DNA of 6,287 bases. Source: Syntrophomonadaceae bacterium (GTDB lineage Bacteria > Bacillota_D > Dethiobacteria > DTU022). Where the stretch lies: contig PWUG01000069.1 of NCBI GenBank assembly GCA_003562605.1, positions 1 to 6,287 on the forward strand, given 5' to 3'. Both the position numbers and the translations under genes were made by a program. This document shows positions 1 through 5,329 of the stretch, piece after piece. The notes beneath the pieces were generated by a model. It ran no database searches. It saw only the letters and a program-made list of their open reading frames with translations, and was not told where the DNA came from. Position 1 is the first letter of the stretch, and the number at the start of each line of letters is the position of its first letter.

Positions 1-5
1 AGGAG
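1..5 (+). promoter_or_regulatory. Ribosome binding site of the DUF255 gene
   Basis: AGGAG lies 10 bases upstream of the ATG at 16, a long but workable spacing. The window begins here, so the promoter and any upstream operon partner are out of view. Confidence 0.6.
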
Positions 6-15
6 TTGATTATAA

Positions 16-1902
16 ATGGATAGTTCGGGTAAAGGTAAAGCAAACCGCCTGATTCATGAAAAGTCGCCTTACCTGTTGCAGCATGCCTATAACCCTGTCG
101 ATTGGTATCCCTGGAGCGATGAAGCTTTTGAAAAAGCAAAAAAAGAAAATAAGCCTGTGTTCCTGAGCATAGGCTATTCTACATGTCATTGGTGTCATGT
201 GATGGAGAAAGATTCCTTTGAAGATAAAGAAGTCGCGGCTCTTATAAATGAGCATTTTGTGCCAATAAAAGTTGATCGTGAGGAACGACCCGATTTAGAT
301 CAAAAATACATGGCCGCCTGCCAGGCTTTGACCGGGCAAGGAGGCTGGCCACTCACAGTATTTCTCACTCCCGATAAAAAGCCTTTTTATGCCGGGACCT
401 TCTTCCCAAAGCGTTCACGTTACGGGATTAATGGCATGATTGAGATACTACCAAAGCTGAGCGCTTTTTGGAAAGAAGATCGTGAAAGAGTAGTCCAAGC
501 AGGTAATGAATTGACTTCTGCCCTGATTCAAATAGCCCGGAATACAGGAAGTGCCGATGATGCAGAGCCTCGGGAGCTGCCGGGAGTAGAACTGCTTGAC
601 CGAGCCTGTAAACTTTTAAAAGACAGTTACGATAAACAGTACAGTGGGTTTGGTGAAGCGCCAAAATTTCCGGCTCCACACCAGCTAATTTATCTTATGC
701 GTTGTTGGAAGCGTAACAATGACAAAGAAGCATTGGACATGGCTGTAAGTACCTTACGGGCGATGCACCGGGGAGGAATTTTCGACCAATTGGGTTATGG
801 ACTGCATCGCTATTCGGTTGACCGCAAATGGCTGGTGCCTCATTTTGAAAAGATGCTCTACGACCAGGCTCTTGTTATCCTGGCCGCTCTGGAAGCTTAT
901 AAAACTACCGGTGAAGAAGAGATGGCTGTATTAGCTCGTAGGGTAATCAATTATGTTATGACAGAGCTTGCTTCTCCTGAAGGAGCTTATTTTGCTGCTG
1001 AAGATGCTGACAGTGAAGGAGAAGAAGGGACCTTTTATGTTTGGCGGCCTGAAGAGCTTATAGAGGCAGTCGGTAAAGAGCGCGGCAGCCTGGTTTTAGA
1101 TTATTTTGGAGTCACCGAAAAGGGTAATTTCGAAAAGGGTAAAAGCATTCTGCATCGGGTAGCGGAAGATGATAAGTTTGCTGCTGATAGAGGTATTACC
1201 ACAGGGGATCTGGCAAATGCCCTGGAAGAAGTGCGTAAAACCCTGCTTAAAGTGCGCAACCGTCGTGAAAGGCCTTTCCGCGATGACAAAATAATAACCT
1301 CCTGGAACGGCTTAATTATTGCTGCACTGGCCCGTGCTGCTGATGTATTACAGGTACCGGATTACTTAAAAGCCGCTGAACATGCCGCTTCATTTATCAC
1401 TCAAAAAATGGTATCCTCTGATGGCCGGTTGTTAAGAAGATATCGCGAAGGTGAAGCGGCCATCCCTGCCTTTCTCGATGATTATGCTAACCTGACCTGG
1501 GGGTTTTTGGAGATTTACCGAAGCAGCGGCGAGCGAAGTTACCTCGATATGGCTGAAAATCTAAGCCGGGAGATGCTCGATCTCTTTATGGAAGATAAGG
1601 GTATATTACGCTATAGCGCTTCAAATGATGAGCCGGAAGACTTTGCTCTTGAGGCAGAAGCCTCCGACAGCGCGACTCCATCGGGGGTATCGGTTGCAGC
1701 GATGAACCTGCTTCAGTTGGGCAAATTGATGCAGGAAGAAAGCATGACTGAGATAGGGCAGAGTCTGATCAAAGCTCAGCAGTCTAAGCTCGAGCGTTTT
1801 CCGACCAGTTTTGCTTACCTGCTTACAGCCCTTGATTATGCCCTCTCAGCTAATGGAGAGCAGTTTTATTGCACGCCAGATGGGAACTGCGGAGAGGAAT
1901 AA
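16..1902 (+). CDS. Thioredoxin domain-containing DUF255 protein (YyaL/SPATA20 family)
   Basis: A 628-residue cytosolic protein; no signal peptide or membrane segment is visible. Residues 1-165 form the DUF255 thioredoxin-like domain: the family signature [17 protein letters not shown] (17-33), a CHWC redox-type motif (C57, C60) and [13 protein letters not shown] (107-119). The rest resembles an alpha/alpha six-barrel of glycosidase type, with conserved blocks FGEAPKFP (212-219), GGIFDQLG (253-260), [14 protein letters not shown] (272-285), an acidic [11 protein letters not shown] (328-338), DDK..TSWNGL (423-433) and [12 protein letters not shown] (551-562). The family includes B. subtilis YyaL and mammalian SPATA20; its substrate and reaction are not settled, so no pathway is assigned. 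Members are usually about 680-700 residues. This one ends early, lacking the usual C-terminal alpha/beta segment, and its last 17 codons overlap the convergent HIT gene. The ATG start is supported by AGGAG at 1-5 and by the family signature starting soon after. Confidence 0.95.
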   Translation: MDSSGKGKANRLIHEKSPYLLQHAYNPVDWYPWSDEAFEKAKKENKPVFLSIGYSTCHWCHVMEKDSFEDKEVAALINEHFVPIKVDREERPDLDQKYMAACQALTGQGGWPLTVFLTPDKKPFYAGTFFPKRSRYGINGMIEILPKLSAFWKEDRERVVQAGNELTSALIQIARNTGSADDAEPRELPGVELLDRACKLLKDSYDKQYSGFGEAPKFPAPHQLIYLMRCWKRNNDKEALDMAVSTLRAMHRGGIFDQLGYGLHRYSVDRKWLVPHFEKMLYDQALVILAALEAYKTTGEEEMAVLARRVINYVMTELASPEGAYFAAEDADSEGEEGTFYVWRPEELIEAVGKERGSLVLDYFGVTEKGNFEKGKSILHRVAEDDKFAADRGITTGDLANALEEVRKTLLKVRNRRERPFRDDKIITSWNGLIIAALARAADVLQVPDYLKAAEHAASFITQKMVSSDGRLLRRYREGEAAIPAFLDDYANLTWGFLEIYRSSGERSYLDMAENLSREMLDLFMEDKGILRYSASNDEPEDFALEAEASDSATPSGVSVAAMNLLQLGKLMQEESMTEIGQSLIKAQQSKLERFPTSFAYLLTALDYALSANGEQFYCTPDGNCGEE

Positions 1903-2248
1903 TTTTTCTTATTCCGCCCCGCGGGTCTTTAACATCGCCACGGTAACGTGGAATAATATGAACATGAAAGTGAAAAACTGTTTGGCCGGCATCCCGTCCG
2001 ACATTAGCCCCAATGTTATAAGCGTCGGGGCTATATTTCTTGTCCAGATACTGCCTGGCCCTAAAAATAAGCCGACTGATAGCATTATGTTCTTCAGGTG
2101 AAGCGTCAAAATAGGTTTCTATATGGCGTTTTGGGATAACCAGAATATGACCTTTACTAACCGGACAGGCATCATAAAAGGCCAGGGCAAGCTTATTTTC
2201 TGCGACTATTTCCAGGGATTCTCTATTGCAAAAAACACAATCTGTCAT
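1850..2248 (-). CDS. HIT family protein (histidine triad nucleotide-binding)
   Basis: A 132-residue cytosolic protein of the HIT superfamily, whose members hydrolyse or transfer nucleotidyl groups (AMP-lysine, ADP-sulfate, Ap4A and similar substrates). The exact substrate cannot be read from sequence. The catalytic triad is intact as HFHVHIIPR (H93, H95, H97; H95 is the usual nucleophile position), preceded by GQTVF. The N-terminal CVFC (C4, C7) is the zinc-type CxxC found in many bacterial members, and [12 protein letters not shown] (31-42) is the conserved nucleotide-pocket strand. The ATG at 2248 is chosen over the adjacent in-frame TTG at 2251 because AGGAGG (2261-2256) then sits 7 bases away instead of 4. 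Typical members end shortly after the DPRGGIR...IP block. Here about 14 extra residues, [14 protein letters not shown], run antisense into the end of the DUF255 gene and look unconserved. It is divergent from the CBS gene. Confidence 0.95.
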   Translation of the reverse strand: MTDCVFCNRESLEIVAENKLALAFYDACPVSKGHILVIPKRHIETYFDASPEEHNAISRLIFRARQYLDKKYSPDAYNIGANVGRDAGQTVFHFHVHIIPRYRGDVKDPRGGIRKIIPLRSSHLACNKTALH

Positions 2249-2255
2249 CAATGGT

Positions 2256-2261
2256 CCTCCT
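2256..2261 (-). promoter_or_regulatory. Ribosome binding site deciding the HIT start
   Basis: On the minus strand this reads AGGAGG, a perfect anti-16S match. It stands 7 bases before ATG 2248 and only 4 before TTG 2251, which favours the ATG. Confidence 0.8.
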
Positions 2262-2296
2262 GATCAGCTTATGAATATTATTTTTACTTATTCTTT

Positions 2297-2305
2297 ATCA
2301 TAACA
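2297..2305 (-). promoter_or_regulatory. Candidate extended -10 promoter for the HIT gene
   Basis: Read on the minus strand this is TGTTATGAT, a TGn extension followed by TATGAT (five of six consensus positions of TATAAT). No good -35 box is found 16-18 bases upstream, as is common for extended -10 promoters. Transcription would start near 2290, giving a leader of about 40 bases before the HIT ATG. The surrounding stretch is AT-rich. This is a by-eye inference. Confidence 0.35.
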
Positions 2306-2328
2306 TAGAGGCTATCAAATTACATCTA

Positions 2329-2344
2329 ACCTTGACTGGAAGGT
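2329..2344. repeat. Inverted repeat ACCTT-6-AAGGT
   Basis: Perfect 5-base arms (2329-2333 and 2340-2344) flank GACTGG. It lies in the divergent region between the HIT and CBS genes and directly abuts a second inverted repeat at 2345-2367. No T-run follows on either strand, so it is not an intrinsic terminator. It also contains a TTGACT (-35-like) at 2332-2337, but no matching -10 follows at 16-18 bases. Confidence 0.45.
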
Positions 2345-2367
2345 CCTGATAGTCTGGAGATATCAGG
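2345..2367. repeat. Inverted repeat CCTGATA-9-TATCAGG (possible operator or leader hairpin)
   Basis: Perfect 7-base arms at 2345-2351 and 2361-2367 enclose a 9-base loop. It begins immediately after the previous inverted repeat, about 85-110 bases upstream of the GTG of the CBS gene. It lacks a following T-run. It could be an operator for a dimeric regulator serving the divergent pair, or a hairpin in the CBS-gene leader. Only the symmetry is observed; the role is inferred. Confidence 0.5.
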
Positions 2368-2453
2368 CAGGATTACAACGGTGCGATAGTGAATTAATTC
2401 AGGGTAAGTTATTCTTGATCGTTAAGTATAATTCATGGGGGGGTATCCGGGCT

Positions 2454-3200
2454 GTGAGTGGTATAAGCAACTCCGAACGTTTTTTAAATGCTTTCTCTGC
2501 CATTGAACATGAAATGGAAAAGATCCTAAAGCTGAAGGACCATAAGCGCTTTTTCGATATGGTTGAGAGGAGTGCCCGGGTGAACCCGGTGATCGAGCGT
2601 TATCGCTTTGATTTAAAAGAGTATGGTGAATTACGCAATGCTATTGTGCATGATCGGGCTGGCGGTATAATTATTGCCGAGCCAAATGATGAAGCAGTAA
2701 CGCATATTGAGAGAATTGCCAGGCTGTTATTGGAACCGCCAAAGGTTGCACCATTATTTCTGAAAGAAGTGCTAACACTATCGATCAATCAACCCGTATC
2801 AAGGGCGATCAGGGATTTAAGCCGCATGTCTTATACCCAGGTCCCAGTTCTCGATGACAAAAGCGTGACCGGGTTATTAACTTCAAATATGATCGTTAAA
2901 TGGATGGGTATAAGCCTGGCTGAGAACTCCTTTGATATAGACAATACTACTCTTCTGGATGTTATAAATATTGTTGGTCACGAAAGCAATTATGAATTAA
3001 TTGCGGTTAACAAGTCGCTTTTTGAAATACCTGATTTATTCTATCACTGGCAGCACGAAGGGAAAAAACTGGAGGCTGTTCTGATTACAAAGCGCGGAGA
3101 TGCTTCTGAGCCTTTGCTTGGGATTATCACAAACCGCGACCTGCCTCTAATTCACAGGGAGCTGGAACAAAACAACTATTCTCAGATTGAACGATCCTGA
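2454..3200 (+). CDS. HEPN-like N-terminal domain fused to a CBS domain pair
   Basis: A 248-residue soluble protein from the GTG at 2454. Residues 5-85 are mostly helical by composition and contain ELRNAIVHDR, an R-x4-H motif (R61, N62, H66) of the type seen at the active site of HEPN-fold RNases and HepT-like antitoxin/toxin proteins. Residues 104-152 and 161-234 match two CBS modules (Bateman pair), which in other proteins bind AMP, ATP or related nucleotides. The second ends GIITNRD, fitting the G-h-h-T-x-x-D ribose-binding pattern (T226, D229); the first reads GLLTSNM and lacks the final D/N. The specific function is unknown; nucleotide-controlled RNA binding or cleavage is a hypothesis. 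The start is uncertain: an in-frame TTG at 2415 would add 13 unconserved-looking residues with only a weak AGGG at 2401-2404. I chose the GTG because the domain-like sequence (SNSERFLNAF) begins just after it. It is divergent from the HIT gene and 77 bases ahead of the CAP gene. Confidence 0.8.
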   Translation: MSGISNSERFLNAFSAIEHEMEKILKLKDHKRFFDMVERSARVNPVIERYRFDLKEYGELRNAIVHDRAGGIIIAEPNDEAVTHIERIARLLLEPPKVAPLFLKEVLTLSINQPVSRAIRDLSRMSYTQVPVLDDKSVTGLLTSNMIVKWMGISLAENSFDIDNTTLLDVINIVGHESNYELIAVNKSLFEIPDLFYHWQHEGKKLEAVLITKRGDASEPLLGIITNRDLPLIHRELEQNNYSQIERS

Positions 3201-3218
3201 AAGCTTTTTTTAAGTGAT

Positions 3219-3230
3219 TATGATATCATA
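3219..3230. repeat. Perfect 12-base palindrome TATGATATCATA
   Basis: This self-complementary site lies in the 77-base gap between the CBS gene and the CAP gene, about 48 bases before the CAP start. It could be an operator half-site pair or overlap a -10 (it contains TATGAT), but no convincing -35 lies 16-18 bases upstream. AT-rich palindromes of this size do arise by chance. Confidence 0.35.
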
Positions 3231-3262
3231 GTAACCTGGAATAACTTCGCTGGTTTGAAAGT

Positions 3263-3270
3263 GGAAGGAG
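3263..3270 (+). promoter_or_regulatory. Ribosome binding site of the CAP gene
   Basis: GGAAGGAG lies 7 bases before ATG 3278 and 10 before the second ATG at 3281. The spacing favours the first ATG. Confidence 0.65.
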
Positions 3271-3277
3271 TTCAAAT

Positions 3278-4066
3278 ATGATGTTCAAGAAGTGTTGTCA
3301 TCTTTGTTTATTTATTTTTGTTTGCCTGCTGATGCCCATTATGCTTTTAATTACAGATGGTGGAACGCTGGAAATGGTTCCGGCGATTATAGATGGTGAT
3401 GGGCTTATCAATGAAGATAACCGGGATGAAGAGTTAAATTTTTATGCCCTGGTTTATGCACCGGACAGGGATACGATTTCGATACCCGAAAATAAAATTG
3501 AGCCCGAGCCCGAACCCGAGCCCGAGCCAGAGCCCGAGCCAGAGCCCGAACCCGAACCTGAACCCAAACCTGCGCCATCTTCTCAAACCGGTTCCGATTC
3601 TGCTGAAACGAGGTCTGAACAGCAGGCTACAGGGCAAACCGCTGTTCAATCAGGGTCTTCCGGAGGTTCATCGGGACTTAACCAGAAAGAACAGCAAATG
3701 CTGAGCTATATAAATGAAGCTAGGAAAAATGCGGGCCTTTCGCCCCTACGGGTTTGCAGTCAACTAACTGAAGCAGCCCGGGCTAAGAGCAGGGATATGG
3801 TCGATAAAAATTATTTTAGCCATACTTCACCGACCTATGGCGGTCTCAAAGGGTTGCTCAGCCGTTTCGGGATTAGTTACCGTTCGGCCGGCGAGAACCT
3901 GGCCATGAATTCAAATGGCAGTGTCAGCGCTGCCCATAATTCACTGATGAATTCGCCCGGCCACCGAGATAATATTCTCAGCCATAATTACAGCGATGTA
4001 GGGATTGGCATTCACGTAAAAAGTGACGGATGCCATTACTACACTCAAATATTTGTAGGCCGTTAA
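3278..4066 (+). CDS. CAP/SCP domain extracellular protein (YkwD-like) with EP-repeat linker
   Basis: A 262-residue exported or membrane-anchored protein. Residues 7-26 form a hydrophobic segment after the basic KK and are unusually cysteine-rich (C6, C7, C10, C16). There is no canonical lipobox and no obvious AxA cleavage site, so it may stay as an N-terminal anchor. Residues 75-98 are eleven EP dipeptides and one KP, followed by a Ser/Gly/Gln-rich stretch to about 134: a stiff, acidic, wall-spanning type of linker. Residues 135-262 are the CAP domain, with FSHTSP (H182), AGENLA (E206) and GHRDNIL (H229), the usual cavity residues. C160 and C252 could form a disulfide. Bacterial CAP proteins of the YkwD class are secreted and occur in many spore formers; their molecular activity is mostly unknown, so no reaction is assigned. 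The start is set by GGAAGGAG 7 bases upstream. Confidence 0.93.
   Translation: MMFKKCCHLCLFIFVCLLMPIMLLITDGGTLEMVPAIIDGDGLINEDNRDEELNFYALVYAPDRDTISIPENKIEPEPEPEPEPEPEPEPEPEPEPKPAPSSQTGSDSAETRSEQQATGQTAVQSGSSGGSSGLNQKEQQMLSYINEARKNAGLSPLRVCSQLTEAARAKSRDMVDKNYFSHTSPTYGGLKGLLSRFGISYRSAGENLAMNSNGSVSAAHNSLMNSPGHRDNILSHNYSDVGIGIHVKSDGCHYYTQIFVGR
3500..3571 (+). repeat. Imperfect hexanucleotide tandem repeat encoding (EP)11-KP
   Basis: Twelve in-frame 6-base units, mainly GAGCCC, GAACCC, GAGCCA and GAACCT, ending with AAACCT. Almost all variation is at third codon positions, so the dipeptide is kept while the DNA drifts; this suggests selection on the protein linker. Copy number can change in steps of two residues without breaking the frame. 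It also produces a repetitive SPSP-type reading in another frame, which is an artefact. Confidence 0.9.
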
Positions 4067-4135
4067 ACCGTCTGCCCGCTTTCTTTAGATAAATTCCGCC
4101 CCGTTTGTCAGCTCCATTTATAAACCCTTTTGTTT

Positions 4136-4156
4136 GATTGATGATTGATGATTGAT
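4136..4156 (+). repeat. Three tandem copies of GATTGAT before the YibE/F gene
   Basis: Units at 4136-4142, 4143-4149 and 4150-4156 are identical and end four bases before the AGGAGG of the next gene. The array creates several overlapping ATG and TGA triplets, including a minimal ATG-ATT-GAT-GAT-TGA reading at 4141-4155. It may affect translation initiation or be a slippage product with no role. Confidence 0.8.
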
Positions 4157-4159
4157 GAC

Positions 4160-4165
4160 AGGAGG
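4160..4165 (+). promoter_or_regulatory. Ribosome binding site deciding the YibE/F start
   Basis: AGGAGG lies 7 bases before ATG 4173. The in-frame TTG 4152 and ATG 4155 lie upstream of this site, so they are unlikely starts. Confidence 0.85.
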
Positions 4166-4172
4166 TTTCCGG

Positions 4173-5288
4173 ATGTTGAAACATTTATTTTTTGCAGCAG
4201 TAATATTAATTGTTTTAATAGCTCCCGTTGGTGCTCAAATTGAAGGGGAACCGTTTGAATACGAACAATCAGAGCAAGAACATTTCTACAGGGGACGGGT
4301 ACTGGAGATTCATGAAATAAAAGAGGATGAACATGAATATTATACAATTATTGAGCAGCAAGTATTGGTTCGCCTGACCAGTGGCCCTTATAGTGGAGAA
4401 ACAATAACTATTTTTAATACTTATTTTGCCGGTGATCCTGTTTATGATTTTTTGATCGAAGAAGGACAGGAAGTTATCGTTGTTACGATGGGGGAGGAGG
4501 GTTCCTTTGATCAGGCTTATGTCCAGGACATGGCACGGGATCGCGGAGTTTACTACCTGATTGCTGTTTTTCTGGTAGCCCTTTTGGTAGTGGGTCGGAT
4601 GAAGGGCTTAAAGACGATCATTACTCTGGCTGTGACCATCCTGTTAATATTTCAATTCCTTTTACCCATGCTATTGGCAGGCTACAGCCCGATTTTACTG
4701 GCTATCGTCACAGCTTCCCTGGCAATAACATTTACCCTCTTTGTAATCGGAGGCCTGAATATGAAATCTCTGGTTGCCATTCTGGGAACTGTTACAGGTG
4801 TAATCATAGCCGGGTTTATGGCATTCTGGGCCGGGAGTTTAGCCCGGTTGACCGGGTTTGGCACCCACGAAGCACAAATGCTCTATTTCATGGACCAATC
4901 AATCGACTTTAGGGGACTGCTTTTTGCCGGTATTATTATCGGCTCACTTGGTGCAATTATCGACATCGGTATGTCGGTTGCCTCTGCGGCCGCTGAAATC
5001 AGGCAGGCCTGCCCCGAGATACATTTTAAAGAGCTTTTCAGAGGTGCTCTAAACGTCGGACGCGATGTGATGGGAACAATGGCTAATACATTGATTCTCG
5101 CTTATGTCGGCGCTGCCATCCCAATGCTATTATTGGTAATGGGTTACGAGATTGCTTTTCTCAAGGTTATAAACATGGATTTGATCGCTACAGAATTTGT
5201 CCGCGGGATAGCCGGCAGTATAGGACTAATTGCAGCTGTACCTGTCACCGCTGTCCTGGCGGCCTATTTCCTGGCCGATCACAAGTGA
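4173..5288 (+). CDS. YibE/F family multi-pass membrane protein
   Basis: A 371-residue integral membrane protein of the YibE/F-like family, whose transport substrate or role is not established. From ATG 4173 it begins with a signal peptide (basic K3, hydrophobic 5-17, cleavage plausible after VGA at 19-21). A polar, probably extracytoplasmic region (about 22-125) contains TSGPYSGETITIFN, typical of the family's beta-rich N-terminal part. About seven membrane segments follow, near residues 127-141, 147-170, 172-194, 199-221, 246-272, 300-326 and 345-368. A conserved-looking loop, IDIGMSVASAAAEI (about 263-276), lies in the fifth segment region. Length and layout match intact members that carry both the soluble and membrane parts. 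It is 106 bases downstream of the CAP gene and 41 bases upstream of the oxidoreductase gene, with no clear terminator in either gap, so read-through is possible. Confidence 0.9.
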   Translation: MLKHLFFAAVILIVLIAPVGAQIEGEPFEYEQSEQEHFYRGRVLEIHEIKEDEHEYYTIIEQQVLVRLTSGPYSGETITIFNTYFAGDPVYDFLIEEGQEVIVVTMGEEGSFDQAYVQDMARDRGVYYLIAVFLVALLVVGRMKGLKTIITLAVTILLIFQFLLPMLLAGYSPILLAIVTASLAITFTLFVIGGLNMKSLVAILGTVTGVIIAGFMAFWAGSLARLTGFGTHEAQMLYFMDQSIDFRGLLFAGIIIGSLGAIIDIGMSVASAAAEIRQACPEIHFKELFRGALNVGRDVMGTMANTLILAYVGAAIPMLLLVMGYEIAFLKVINMDLIATEFVRGIAGSIGLIAAVPVTAVLAAYFLADHK

Positions 5289-5319
5289 TTATTCAAATTA
5301 GTTAGATCTATGAAATAGC

Positions 5320-5325
5320 AGGAGG
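5320..5325 (+). promoter_or_regulatory. Ribosome binding site of the oxidoreductase gene
   Basis: AGGAGG stands 4 bases before ATG 5330 and 10 bases before the in-frame GTG 5336. Neither spacing is ideal, so the true start could be the GTG, shortening the protein by two residues only. Confidence 0.75.
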
Positions 5326-5329
5326 ATTG

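Noticed and set aside
10..255. Minus-strand open frame over the start of the DUF255 gene
   Set aside because: It lies antisense to strongly conserved DUF255 motifs, and its product has no recognisable domain.
428..679. Minus-strand open frame of 83 codons
   Set aside because: Antisense within the DUF255 gene; no ribosome site or family likeness was noticed.
1101..1289. Minus-strand Ser/Arg/Leu-rich frame
   Set aside because: Composition is that of a reverse-frame shadow of the DUF255 gene.
1811..2109. Plus- and minus-strand frames over the DUF255-HIT junction (1811-2101 and 1909-2109)
   Set aside because: Both overlap the HIT gene in other frames. The HIT frame has an intact catalytic triad and a perfect ribosome site.
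2332..2360. Sigma-A promoter with TTGACT at 2332 for the CBS gene
   Set aside because: No acceptable -10 box occurs 16-18 bases downstream (the positions read ctggag, tggaga and ggagat).
2600..2788. Minus-strand frame inside the CBS gene
   Set aside because: Antisense shadow of the HEPN-like/CBS coding sequence.
3197..3211. Intrinsic terminator after the CBS gene (AAAGCTTTTTTT)
   Set aside because: There is a T run, but the only symmetry is the 8-base AAAGCTTT with no loop; it is not a stable stem.
3434..3704. Repetitive frames in the EP-repeat region (minus 3434-3649 and plus 3444-3704)
   Set aside because: The GLG/SPSP-like repeats are frame-shifted readings of the EP hexamer array. Third-position drift fits the CAP frame only.
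3978..4347. Two minus-strand frames spanning the CAP-YibE/F gap
   Set aside because: They cross conserved CAP and YibE/F coding sequence, and no good ribosome site was seen.
4682..5052. Short frames inside the YibE/F gene (minus 4682-4864, plus 4858-5052)
   Set aside because: Shadows of a clear multi-pass membrane protein frame.
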